NCBI RefSeq assembly: GCF_004359985.1 | Contig: NZ_SMRO01000001.1 | Location: forward strand, 2,146,193 to 2,210,192 | Direction: 5' to 3' | DNA from: Paraburkholderia flava | Lineage (GTDB): Bacteria > Pseudomonadota > Gammaproteobacteria > Burkholderiales > Burkholderiaceae | Length of the DNA stretch: 64,000 bases | Part shown: one piece after another, positions 26,132 through 35,700 of the stretch | How positions within the stretch are numbered: the first letter of the stretch is position 1 | Layout of the letters: each line of letters opens with the position of its first letter | The notes under the pieces: model-generated | Database searches by the model: none | What the model saw: only the letters and a program-made list of their open reading frames with translations | Told to the model about the DNA's origin: nothing | Translations under genes and position numbers: made by a program

Positions 26132-27553
26132 ATGCGTTCAGATCGAAATTTCATCGACGGGCAGTTCGTGCCGTCCAGCGGCGAGCGGATCGCCGTCTAC
26201 AACCCCGCCACCGAAGAAGCCGTCGGGCACGTCAGTGCCGCGAGCCGCGCCGACGTCGAGCGTGCCGTGGCAGTCGCCGCGACCGCGCAGCGTGCGTGGC
26301 GCAAGCTGCCGGCCGCCGAGCGCGCCGCGCATCTGAACCGCTTCGCCGATGCGATCGTCGAGCGTGCGGTGCAGATCGGCGTCGCGCTCGCGGCCGAGTC
26401 CGGCAAGAGCGTCGCCGACGCGAGCGCCGAAGCGCGCTACGCAGCCGAGATCCTGCGCTATCACGCGCAGTGGGCACGACGCATCGAAGGCGAAATCATT
26501 CCGAGCGACAGCCCGAACGAAAACCTGTTTCTGATGCGCGAGCCGATCGGCGTCGTCGCGTGTCTGATTCCGTTCAATTTCCCGATCTACACGTTGCTGC
26601 GCAAGATCGCGCCTGCGCTGATCGCGGGCAACACTGTTGTCGTACGGCCGAGCAACAACACGCCGTGCTCCGCATTCGAGATCGCGCTCGCCGCGCAGCA
26701 GGCCGTTCTACCCGCAGGCGTGCTGAATGTGCTCGCGATGGATCACGACACCGCCGCCGTGCTGTGCACGCAGCCGTCGGTCGGCATGATTACGCTGACG
26801 GGCAGCGTCGGCGCAGGCCGCAAGGTGCTCGACTACTGCAAGGAAAACATCGCGAAGCCGTCGCTGGAACTCGGCGGCAAGACGCCGGCGATCATCGAGC
26901 CGGATGCGAATCTCGAAGCCGCTGCCGACGCGCTCGTCCGTTCGAAGACCACCCACTGCGGCCAGCTGTGCACGGCGATCGAACGCGTGTACGTGCAGCG
27001 CGGCGTGCACGATCGCTTCGTCGCGTTGCTGAAGGAGCGGATGGCTGCGCTACGCATCGGCGATCGCGCGCTCGACGACACGCGGATGGGTCCGCTCGTC
27101 AACGCAGCGGCACGCGACTCGGTGCACCGGATGGTGCAGCGCGCGGTCGAAGAGGGCGCGACGATCGAGACTGGCGGCGAGTTGCCCACGGGCCCCGGCT
27201 TCTTCTATCCGCCGACTTTGCTCAGCAATTGCCGTCAGCAGATGGAGATCGTCCAGGAAGAGATCTTCGGACCGGTACTGCCGGTGATCGCATACGACAC
27301 GATCGACGACGCGCTGCGGATGGCCAACGATCATCAGTTCGGTCTGTCGTCGGTGCTCTACACCGAAAACTATCGCACGGCGATGCGCGTCGCGAACGAG
27401 ATCGAAGCCGGCGAGCTGTACGTGAACCGCACGCCCGCCGATCCGTATCAAGGGTTTCATGCGGGCTGGAAACGGTCTGGGCTCGGTGGCGATGATGGTA
27501 AGCACGGGATGCTTGAGTTCACGCAGACGCGGCTGGTGGTGATGCCGTTTTGA
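26132..27553 (+). CDS. Aldehyde dehydrogenase, AldA (lactaldehyde/glycolaldehyde) type
   Basis: 473 aa, NAD(P)-dependent oxidation of an aldehyde to the acid. Catalytic Glu lies in LELGGKTPAII and Cys in HCGQLCTAIERVYVQ. The strings AQWARRIEGEIIPSDSPNENL, RMGPLVNAAARDSVHRMV and YQGFHAGWKRSGLGGDDGKHGMLEF match E. coli AldA closely, so lactaldehyde, glycolaldehyde or a related sugar-derived aldehyde is the best guess. Start ATG 26132 fits the family (MRSDRNFIDGQFVPSSGER). It belongs to the catabolic cluster by orientation and context. Confidence 0.9.
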   Translation: MRSDRNFIDGQFVPSSGERIAVYNPATEEAVGHVSAASRADVERAVAVAATAQRAWRKLPAAERAAHLNRFADAIVERAVQIGVALAAESGKSVADASAEARYAAEILRYHAQWARRIEGEIIPSDSPNENLFLMREPIGVVACLIPFNFPIYTLLRKIAPALIAGNTVVVRPSNNTPCSAFEIALAAQQAVLPAGVLNVLAMDHDTAAVLCTQPSVGMITLTGSVGAGRKVLDYCKENIAKPSLELGGKTPAIIEPDANLEAAADALVRSKTTHCGQLCTAIERVYVQRGVHDRFVALLKERMAALRIGDRALDDTRMGPLVNAAARDSVHRMVQRAVEEGATIETGGELPTGPGFFYPPTLLSNCRQQMEIVQEEIFGPVLPVIAYDTIDDALRMANDHQFGLSSVLYTENYRTAMRVANEIEAGELYVNRTPADPYQGFHAGWKRSGLGGDDGKHGMLEFTQTRLVVMPF

Positions 27554-27664
27554 TGTGTGCGTTTGCGGCGTCCCTCGACGTCTTTTGATTCACCACAACA
27601 CACCATAGCAATACCGACGGCCTGCGGTGTACCTACGCCGCAGCGATCCGTGAAGGAGACACAG

Positions 27665-28972
27665 TTGCAGGAATCCCTCTTAAACGACGGCATGCCGCGC
27701 ATCGCCGACGCCCCAACCTCGACCGCCTCGCACCGCTACGCGCAATTGCTTCTGCTAGTGCTAGCCGCCGGCGCAATCTACCCGATCCTCTACCTGCGTC
27801 AGGTCTATCAAACGACGATGCTCGACGTGTTCGGCATCGACAACGCGCAGCTCGGTTATCTGTACTCGGTGCTTGGCATCGTGTTCTTCGTCAGCTATCT
27901 GCCGAGCGGCTGGCTCGCGGATCGCGTCGCGCCGCGTCTGTTGATCTGCTTCTCACTCGTCGCGACCGGCGCACTCGGGCTGTGGTATTCGACGGCGCCG
28001 TCGTTTCACGTACTGCTCGTGATCTTCTGCTGCTGGGGCATCACGACGGGGCTCACGTTCTGGGCGTCGGTGTTGAAGCGCGTGCGGATGATCGCGGGGC
28101 CGAACGAGCAGGGCCGCTTCTTCGGTCTGCTCGACGGCGGACGTGGCCTCGTCGAGGCATTGCTCGCCACCATCGCGCTTGCGCTGTTCGCATCGGCGGC
28201 GGCATCGGGACGTACGCCTGCGATCGGCCTGCGTCACGTGATCTATCTGTACTCGTTCACCTGCATCGGCCTCGGCGCGCTGATGAGTTTCTTCCGCGAT
28301 CCTGCTGCGCCCGCAGACATAAAAGAAACCGCACGCGAGAACCGGGGGCAGTTGTGGCGCGACCTCGCATTCCTCGCGTCGATTCCGCAACTGTGGCTCG
28401 TCGCGGCGGTGGTGTTCTGCGGCTATCAGATCTTCTGGGCGACCTACAGTTTCTCCGCGTACCTGCAACAAGGCGACCTGCATCTGAGCGTCGTCGCGGC
28501 CGGCGTCGTGACGACCGCGAAGCTGTGGATGCGTCCGCTCGGCGGCATCGGCGGCGGCTATCTCGGCGACCGCTTCTCGAATCTGCGCGTGCTGATCGTC
28601 GCGATGTTCGCTGCGGTGCTCGGACTCGTCGCGCTGATCGTGCTGCCGGCTGCGCGCAGCGTCGGACTGCTCGCGTTCGTCGTGCTGTTCGTCGGCGCGA
28701 TGACATATGCGATCCGCGGGCTCTACTGGACGCTGCTCGATTACTGCGCGCTACCGATGCGCATCACCGGCCTCGCGATCGGCCTCGTGTCGTTGATCGG
28801 CTATTCATCGGACATCTTCCTGCCGCTCGTGAACGGCTACGTCACGCAGCGTTTCGCCGGATTGATGGGCTACCAGATCTATTTCGCCTACGTGGCGTCG
28901 GTCGGCGCGCTGGGCTGCGTCGCTGCGCTCGCGCTGGCTCGCATGAAACATTCGAACTCGAAACCTGCATAG
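27665..28972 (+). CDS. MFS transporter (second of the cluster)
   Basis: 435 aa with 12 predicted membrane segments. The loop 2-3 motif SGWLADRVAPRLLI, ENEQ-like GPNEQGRFFGLLDGGRGLVEALLA and a mirrored C-half GGYLGDRFSNLRVLIV fit the anion/sugar-acid branch (YihN-like). TTG 27665 is chosen since AAGGAG ends 6 bases upstream; ATG 27692 is an alternative with no such site. The next gene starts 3 bases after its stop. A second, sequence-distinct carrier in one cluster suggests uptake of two related substrates or import and export. Confidence 0.87.
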   Translation: MQESLLNDGMPRIADAPTSTASHRYAQLLLLVLAAGAIYPILYLRQVYQTTMLDVFGIDNAQLGYLYSVLGIVFFVSYLPSGWLADRVAPRLLICFSLVATGALGLWYSTAPSFHVLLVIFCCWGITTGLTFWASVLKRVRMIAGPNEQGRFFGLLDGGRGLVEALLATIALALFASAAASGRTPAIGLRHVIYLYSFTCIGLGALMSFFRDPAAPADIKETARENRGQLWRDLAFLASIPQLWLVAAVVFCGYQIFWATYSFSAYLQQGDLHLSVVAAGVVTTAKLWMRPLGGIGGGYLGDRFSNLRVLIVAMFAAVLGLVALIVLPAARSVGLLAFVVLFVGAMTYAIRGLYWTLLDYCALPMRITGLAIGLVSLIGYSSDIFLPLVNGYVTQRFAGLMGYQIYFAYVASVGALGCVAALALARMKHSNSKPA

Positions 28973-28975
28973 AAC

Positions 28976-30193
28976 ATGAAAGTCGTTTCTCTTCAGACGC
29001 ACGTCGTCGCCGTCCCGCCGCCGCATCTCGGCGGCATGTACTGGATTTTCGTCACGCTGCAGACGGACTGCGGGATCGAAGGCGTCGGCGAGGTTTACGC
29101 CGCGACGTTTCACCCGGACGTGATGGTCCCTGCAATCGAGGATGCGTTCGAACGCTACCTGCTCGATCGCGATCCGCATCACGTCGAGCGCCTGTGGCGC
29201 GAAGCGTATTCGAGCGGCTTCACGCAACGCCCCGACCTGACGATGATGGGTATCGTCAGCGGCCTGGAGATGGCGTGCTGGGACATCGTCGGCAAGGCTT
29301 GCAACAAGCCGGTGTACGAACTGCTGGGCGGCGTCGTCAACGAACGTCTGCGCTCGTACACGTATCTGTATCCGAAGAACCGCGACGGCGAATACGACTA
29401 CGACGACGCCGACCTCGCAGCCGAATGCGCAGCGCAGAACGCGAAGCTCGGTTTCACGGCGGTGAAGTTCGATCCGGCGGGACCGTACACCGCGTATTCG
29501 GGTCATCAGCTGTCGCTTGAAGTGCTCGACCGTTGCGAGCGCTTCTGCCGCAGCGTGCGCGAAGCGGTCGGCTCGCGTTGCGATCTGCTGTTCGGCACGC
29601 ATGGACAGATGGTGCCATCGTCGGCGATCCGGCTCGCGAAGCGGCTCGAAAAGTTCGATCCGCTGTGGTTCGAAGAGCCGGTGCCGCCGGGCCAGGAACA
29701 GGCGATGGCGCAAGTCGCCGCGCACACCAGCATTCCGATTGCGGCCGGCGAACGCCTCACCACCAAGTACGAATTCTTCAAGCTGCTAGATTCACGCGCG
29801 GCGTCGATCCTGCAGATGAACGTCGGGCGCGTCGGTGGGCTGCTCGAAGCGAAGAAGATCGCGAGTCTCGCGGAGGTCTACTACGCGCAGATCGCGCCGC
29901 ATCTGTACAACGGACCGATCGGCGCGGCCGCGAGCATCCAGCTCGCGGTGTGCACACCGAACTTCCTGATCCAGGAAAGCATCGGCACGTGGGATGGTTT
30001 TCACGCGCAGATTCTCAAGCAGCCGATTCAATGGGAAGACGGCTACATCATTCCGTCGAAGGCGCCGGGTCTCGGCGTCGAACTCGACATGGACGTCGTG
30101 CGCGCGCATTCGCCGTACACCGGCAAGCGCCTGCATCTGCAGATGCAGGCGCAGCCCGCCGACGTCAAGGACACGTCGCCGGCGCGCGGCTAG
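28976..30193 (+). CDS. Enolase-superfamily (mandelate racemase/sugar-acid dehydratase-like) enzyme
   Basis: 405 aa. N-terminal capping domain (1-130) precedes a TIM barrel. Recognisable are GLEMACWDIVGKACNKPVYELLGG, the KFDPAGP lysine strand, LWFEEPVPP, AAGERLTTKYEFFKLL and IAPHLYNGPIGAAASIQLA. The barrel resembles galactonate-dehydratase-type enzymes. In ungapped alignment the first metal-ligand Asp (IDFHGR in DgoD) is Gly here (FGTHGQ), while the following His is kept. Coupled to the MFS gene (3-base gap). A sugar-acid dehydratase role fits the neighbours; the exact substrate is unknown. Confidence 0.88.
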   Translation: MKVVSLQTHVVAVPPPHLGGMYWIFVTLQTDCGIEGVGEVYAATFHPDVMVPAIEDAFERYLLDRDPHHVERLWREAYSSGFTQRPDLTMMGIVSGLEMACWDIVGKACNKPVYELLGGVVNERLRSYTYLYPKNRDGEYDYDDADLAAECAAQNAKLGFTAVKFDPAGPYTAYSGHQLSLEVLDRCERFCRSVREAVGSRCDLLFGTHGQMVPSSAIRLAKRLEKFDPLWFEEPVPPGQEQAMAQVAAHTSIPIAAGERLTTKYEFFKLLDSRAASILQMNVGRVGGLLEAKKIASLAEVYYAQIAPHLYNGPIGAAASIQLAVCTPNFLIQESIGTWDGFHAQILKQPIQWEDGYIIPSKAPGLGVELDMDVVRAHSPYTGKRLHLQMQAQPADVKDTSPARG

Positions 30194-30209
30194 GCACAAG
30201 GGGATGCGG

Positions 30210-31910
30210 ATGAACTACGACTACGTGATCGTCGGCGCGGGTTCCGCCGGCTGCATTCTCGCCGAGCGGCTGTCGGCGTCGGGACGCTATTCGGTGCTGC
30301 TGCTGGAAGCGGGCGGCCCGGACAAATCGTTCTGGTTCAAAATTCCGGTCGGCTTCGCGAAGCTGTACTACCACAAGACCTGGAACTGGATGTACTACAG
30401 CGAGCCCGAGCCGGAACTCGCGGACCGCTCGATCTACTGTCCACGCGGCAAGGTGCAGGGCGGCTCCGGGTCGATCAACGCAATGATCTACGTGCGCGGC
30501 GCCGCAGGCGATTTCGACGACTGGGCTGCCGCCGGCAATCCGGGCTGGTCGTATCGCGACGTGCTGCCGTATTTTCGCAAGCTCGAATCGCATCCGCTCG
30601 GCGACACCGAGTATCACGGTGCCGACGGCCCCGTGCGCATCACGCCGATGAAGGGTGGCGAGCATCCGATCTGCCGCAGCTTTATCGAAGGCTGCGAACA
30701 GCTTGGCTATGCGCGCAACGACGATTTCAATGGCGCGCGGCTCGAAGGCGTCGGCATCTACGATGTGAATACGCGCAACGGACGCCGCGATTCGAGCAGC
30801 GTCGCGTACCTGCATCGCGCGGGCCATCGCGACAACCTGACGATCGAACACGACGCGCATGCAACCCGTGTGCTATTCGACGGTGGTCGTGCAACCGGCG
30901 TCGAGATCGTGCAGCGCGGCGTGAAGCGGACATTTCACGCTACACGCGAAGTGATCGTCGCGGCCGGTGCAGTCGATACGCCGAAGCTGCTGCAACTGTC
31001 GGGCGTCGGTCCGCGCGCGTTGCTCGCGAAGCATGGCGTCGATGTCGTGCACGATCTACCGGCGGTTGGGCAAAACTTGCAGGACCATCTGTGCGTGAGC
31101 TTCTACTACCGCGCGCGCATACGCACGCTGAACGACGAGTTCGGCAGCTGGACCGGCAAGCTGAAGCTCGGGTTGCAGTATCTGCTGCGCCGCACGGGAC
31201 CGTTCGCGATGAGCGTGAACCAGTCGGGCGGTTTCTTCCGCACGGGCTCCGCTGCCGGATCACAGCCGAACATGCAGATCTACTTCAATCCGCTGTCGTA
31301 CCGGATTCCGAAGTCGAGCCGCGCGTCGCTGACGCCCGAGCCGTACTCCGGTTTTCTGGTCGCGTTCAATCCGTGCCGGCCGACGAGCCGTGGCTCGGTC
31401 GAGATCGCGTCGAACCGCGTCGAGGACGCACCGCTGATTCGCGGCAACTACCTGTCGACGCAGAAGGATCGCGACGAAGTCGTGCAGGGTAGCCGTCTGG
31501 TGCGTGAGCTGATGCAGGCGCAGGCGCTTCAGCAGGTCACGGTCGAAGAAGTGACACCGGCTGCAGAGGTCGTCGATGACGCGGACATGCTGCGCTATTT
31601 TCGCGAGCAGAGCGGGTCGATCTATCACCTGTGCGGCACCTGCGCGATGGGTCCGGACCCGCGCACGTCTGTCGTCGATGCGCGGTTGCGGGTGCATGGG
31701 ATCGATGGACTGCGCGTCGTCGACGCGTCGATCTTTCCGAACATCACGTCCGGCAATACGAATGCGCCGACGATGATGGTCGCGGAGAAGGGCGCGGCGA
31801 TGATCCTGGAGGATGCACAACAAGGAGAGACCGCACGGCCGGTGACGGCGGCTGCTGTGTCGCTCGATCGTGACGGGGCCGTGACGCGAGCGGCGGCGGT
31901 TTCGTCCTGA
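30210..31910 (+). CDS. GMC-family FAD oxidoreductase (choline/alcohol dehydrogenase-like)
   Basis: 566 aa. FAD-binding YDYVIVGAGSAGCILAERLS at the N-terminus, the GMC signature 1 region CPRGKVQGGSGSINAMIYVRG, signature 2 AAGAVDTPKLLQLSGVGP, and the catalytic His/Asn pair in GSIYHLCGTCAMGP and SGNTNAPTMMVAEKGA. AAGGGG lies 6 bases before ATG 30210; ATG 30204 overlaps it. Last gene of the cluster. It may oxidise the primary alcohol of the substrate to an aldehyde for the AldA-like enzyme. The C-terminal 40 residues are variable. Confidence 0.92.
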   Translation: MNYDYVIVGAGSAGCILAERLSASGRYSVLLLEAGGPDKSFWFKIPVGFAKLYYHKTWNWMYYSEPEPELADRSIYCPRGKVQGGSGSINAMIYVRGAAGDFDDWAAAGNPGWSYRDVLPYFRKLESHPLGDTEYHGADGPVRITPMKGGEHPICRSFIEGCEQLGYARNDDFNGARLEGVGIYDVNTRNGRRDSSSVAYLHRAGHRDNLTIEHDAHATRVLFDGGRATGVEIVQRGVKRTFHATREVIVAAGAVDTPKLLQLSGVGPRALLAKHGVDVVHDLPAVGQNLQDHLCVSFYYRARIRTLNDEFGSWTGKLKLGLQYLLRRTGPFAMSVNQSGGFFRTGSAAGSQPNMQIYFNPLSYRIPKSSRASLTPEPYSGFLVAFNPCRPTSRGSVEIASNRVEDAPLIRGNYLSTQKDRDEVVQGSRLVRELMQAQALQQVTVEEVTPAAEVVDDADMLRYFREQSGSIYHLCGTCAMGPDPRTSVVDARLRVHGIDGLRVVDASIFPNITSGNTNAPTMMVAEKGAAMILEDAQQGETARPVTAAAVSLDRDGAVTRAAAVSS

Positions 31911-32701
31911 GCGACGCGTTGAAGTTTGTTTTGTCGATGCGTGACGAGGATCGCGCATCGACCGGTTTGCTGTGCTGTTTTTGAAGTTGAATCGCCATCA
32001 CCTGCCCGTTGTGCCGTGCGTCGCACGGTGAACGGCGTCTGTCTTCCTGCTCGACGTCCATCGCGGCGACGTCCCGTTGTACTCCCCATCGATCGTTGCC
32101 GCTGCCGTTCCGGGCGCCCGAACCACGCGCATCCATACCATTCCGTCACGCAGCGAAATGGCTCCGTAATTATTCGGGGAAATGTTTCTCAATGTTACGA
32201 ATATATCTATTCAGTATGCTTAATAAAAATTCAGAAATATCTGATTGCTCAAAATCTTTGCTGCGGATAAATTTGGCGGACTGATGTAAGCGTAAAGAAT
32301 TTGAAGATATGTGAATAAGTCAATCAAGAGGCGTTAGGCTTTCATTGCATTCATGTCGTATTGCGGTGACGTAAGCATGTGCCCGTCGATCGTGGGGTTG
32401 TCCGATTAAGGCGAGCCGATGACACGCGCTTTCGGCCATCGGCGGAGTCGTGTAGCTAACGTCGTCGCACTGCCCAGCGGCCATTGTTCCGTGCCTCTCG
32501 CTCCAGAGAAATGGCGCGATTCTTTCGTCTTCTTCTCTATTTAATCGACCTGGATTTCAATGAGTTTCCGGTATGAATCCGGACGCCGTTGATCCCGTTC
32601 GTCTGCGTTTTATGTATTGCCGGGAAAACGACGGTGAGGCGAGTTCCGTCGATCTGTTTTTCCGCGCTTTTTATACGGATAACAAACCGAGGACTCCGAT
32701 C
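31911..32701. other. Long AT-richer intergenic region upstream of adhesin
   Basis: About 790 bases with no supportable gene. From roughly 32150 to 32350 the sequence is clearly richer in A and T than anything nearby (ATATATCTATTCAGTATGC, AATAAAAATTCAG, ATATGTGAATAAGT). The adhesin promoter must lie here, and such AT-rich tracts are typical targets of H-NS/MvaT-like silencers. A further in-frame ATG at 32573 is rejected as start because the ESPR signal begins at 32702. Confidence 0.55.
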
Positions 32702-35700
32702 ATGAACAGAATTTATCGCGTCATCTGGAACAGAGGCGTGGGCCGGTATTGCGTGGTAAGCGAGGCTGCGAAGAGCCGGGGAAAGGAGAAAAGCCGGGCG
32801 ACGGCATCGGCCGCGACTCCGCTGTTTTCGGCGAGCGTGAAAGCGGGACTGGTCAGGGGGATCGCTCAGGGTGTCATGGCTGTCTTTGCAATGGGCGTGC
32901 TGACCGACGCGGCATGGGCCGGGGCGATCGGCAATTGCACGGGGACGGCGGGGCAGGCGGGGAGTTCTTCCGAGGGAACGTCGTACAACTGGGGTATCGC
33001 GACCGACTGGAGCTCGGATGAAGGGAATTGCTCCACTCGGAGTGGCGTCATTATTTCGGAGAACGGCACCGCGGACGGAGGGTTAGCAGGCTCTTCCGCC
33101 TACCTGTTCGTTGGCGGTAACGCCAATGCGGCTACCGGCACGATCACGCTGTATGGGCCGAGCGGGATATCGCTGAGTGGACTGGTCTCGGTCAACAGCA
33201 ACCGGATCACCAATCTTGCGGCGGGTACAGCTGCGACGGATGCGGTCAACGTCGGTCAGTTGACTTCGGTTTCAAGTTCGGTTTCTACGAGTCTTAGTTC
33301 GTTGTCTACGTCGACCTCCACGGGCGTCAGTTCACTGTCGACAGGCTTGAGCACGTCGAACAGCAACGTCACATCGCTTTCGACGGGGTTGAGTACAACC
33401 AGTAGCAACGTGGGCAGTCTGTCGACTTCAGCATCGACAGGCATCGCGTCACTGTCGACGTCGGCCTCGACCGGCATTGGTTCGCTATCGACGGGCCTTA
33501 GCACCACGACCAGCGGCATCACATCTCTGTCGAGTGGCCTGAGTACAACCGTAAGCAACATCGGGAGCCTGTCGACTGGTCTGAGCACTACGACCAGCAA
33601 CGTCACCTCGCTTTCAACTGGGTTGAGTACGACCAATAGCAACGTAGGCAGTCTCTCAACGTCGGCATCGACCGGCATCGCATCACTGTCGACCTCGACG
33701 TCTACCGGCATCACGTCGCTCTCCACAGGCTTGAGCACCGCGACCAGTAACGTCACCTCGTTGTCGACCGGGCTGAGCACGACAGGTAGCAGCATCGCGA
33801 GCCTGTCGACTTCGACATCGACAGGCGTCACGTCCCTCTCTACAGGCCTGAGCACGACGACCAGTAACGTTACTTCTTTATCCACCGGCCTGAGCACGAC
33901 CGCAAGCAACCTCGGTAGCCTGTCGATGTCGACTTCCACCAGCATCGGTTCGCTGTCGACGGGGCTGAGCACGTCGAACAGCAACGTCACGTCGCTTTCA
34001 ACGGGGCTGAGCACGACCAGCAGCAACGTAGGTAGTTTGTCGACCTCAGCGTCGACCGGTATCGCATCGTTGTCGACATCAACCTCGACGAGTGTCGGTT
34101 CACTGTCGACTGGTCTGAGCACAACGACCAGCAACTTCACGTCGCTTTCAACGGGGTTGAGCACGACCACCAGTAGCGTAGGCAGTTTGTCGACCTCAGC
34201 GTCGACCGGTATCGCATCGTTGTCGACATCAACCTCGACGAGCATCGGTTCACTATCGACAGGCCTGAGCACTACGACCAGCAACATCACTTCGCTTTCG
34301 ACGGGACTGAGTACGACCAGCAGCACCGTGGGCAGTTTGTCGACGTCGACCTCCACCGGCATCGGCTCACTCTCGACCGGTCTTAGCACGACAGGTAGCA
34401 GCGTCACGAGTTTGTCGACGTCGACATCGACGGGCCTCACGTCCCTCTCCACCGGCCTGAGCACGACGACCAGCAACGTCACCTCTCTATCGACGGGTCT
34501 GAGCACAACCGCAAGCAACCTCGGCAGCCTGTCGACGTCGACGTCCACCGGCCTGAGCACCACAACCAGCAACGTCACATCACTCTCAACAGGCCTGAGC
34601 ACAACCAACAGCAACGTCGCCTCGCTCTCAACAGGCCTCAGCACGACCACCAGCAACATCGGCAGCCTGTCCACCTCGACGTCGACCGCACTCGGCACAC
34701 TCACCACCGACGTCGGCTCGCTGTCCACCGGCCTCAGCACCACCGGCAGCGCAGTCAGCAGCCTGTCGACGACCACGTCTTCCAGCCTCGGCTCGCTGTC
34801 GACCGGAATCAGCGCACTGTCGACGGGCGTCGCCAATTCCGTTCAGTACGACGACCCCTCGCACACGAGCATCACGCTCGGCGGCGTCGGCGCCAACGCG
34901 CCGGTTCGCCTGACCAACGTCGCCGCCGGCTCGAATCCGACCGATGCGGTCAACGTGGGTCAACTGTCTTCGCTGTCGTCGTCGGTGACGTTCGCGATCA
35001 ATTCGCTGTCGACCGGTCTGAGCACGACGAATAGCAACGTGGGAAGCCTCTCGACGTCGACTTCGACCGGCATCACGTCGTTGTCCACGTCGAGTTCGAC
35101 GAGCATCGGTTCGCTGTCGACGGGATTGAGTTCGTCCGTGGTCAGCCTGTCCACGGCGACATCGTCGAGCATCGGCTCGCTGTCCACGGGCATGACCTCG
35201 TTGTCGACCGGCATGACGTCGCTGTCCACCAGCCTGAGCACGATCGGCAGCTCGGTGGCGAGCGGTGCGGGAGGAGGCGGTGGCGGCGCGGTGGCCGCGA
35301 GTCTGTCGACTTCGCTTGCCCCGCTAAACGATGCATCCACGGCCGCAGCCGCGCATGGTGCGGCACTCGGCGCCACGCTGACGGGCGGTGTCGCGACTAA
35401 CGGCAACGCCACCACGCAGGGGCGCGGCACGGGCAACACCGCGACGCAGACCATTCAGGCGGCCGGCTGCGGCGTCGCGAACGGCGTGGACAGCACGGCG
35501 ACCGGGTTGTGTGCGAGCGCGGGTACGATCGCCGGCGTCAACGGCGCGACCACGACGAAGACGGCTACCGGCGCAACCGCGTACGGTTCGCAGTCGCTTG
35601 CGCAGGACTCGAACAGCACGGCGATCGGTTTCCGCTCTACTGCGCAATTCGACGGTTCGGTCGCGATCGGCTATCAGGCGCAGGCGATCGCCGATCCGGC

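Noticed and set aside
32573..32701. Adhesin start at the upstream ATG 32573
   Set aside because: The type V extended signal peptide begins with MNRIYRVIW at 32702; upstream residues do not belong to it.
33256..34836. Long antisense open frame (526 codons) across the adhesin repeats
   Set aside because: It is the reverse complement of the low-complexity SLST array, giving a VDVD/LPTLL-type repeat with no start context or family features.
33268..34840. CRISPR-like array
   Set aside because: Repeats are in frame, protein-coding, without uniform spacers.
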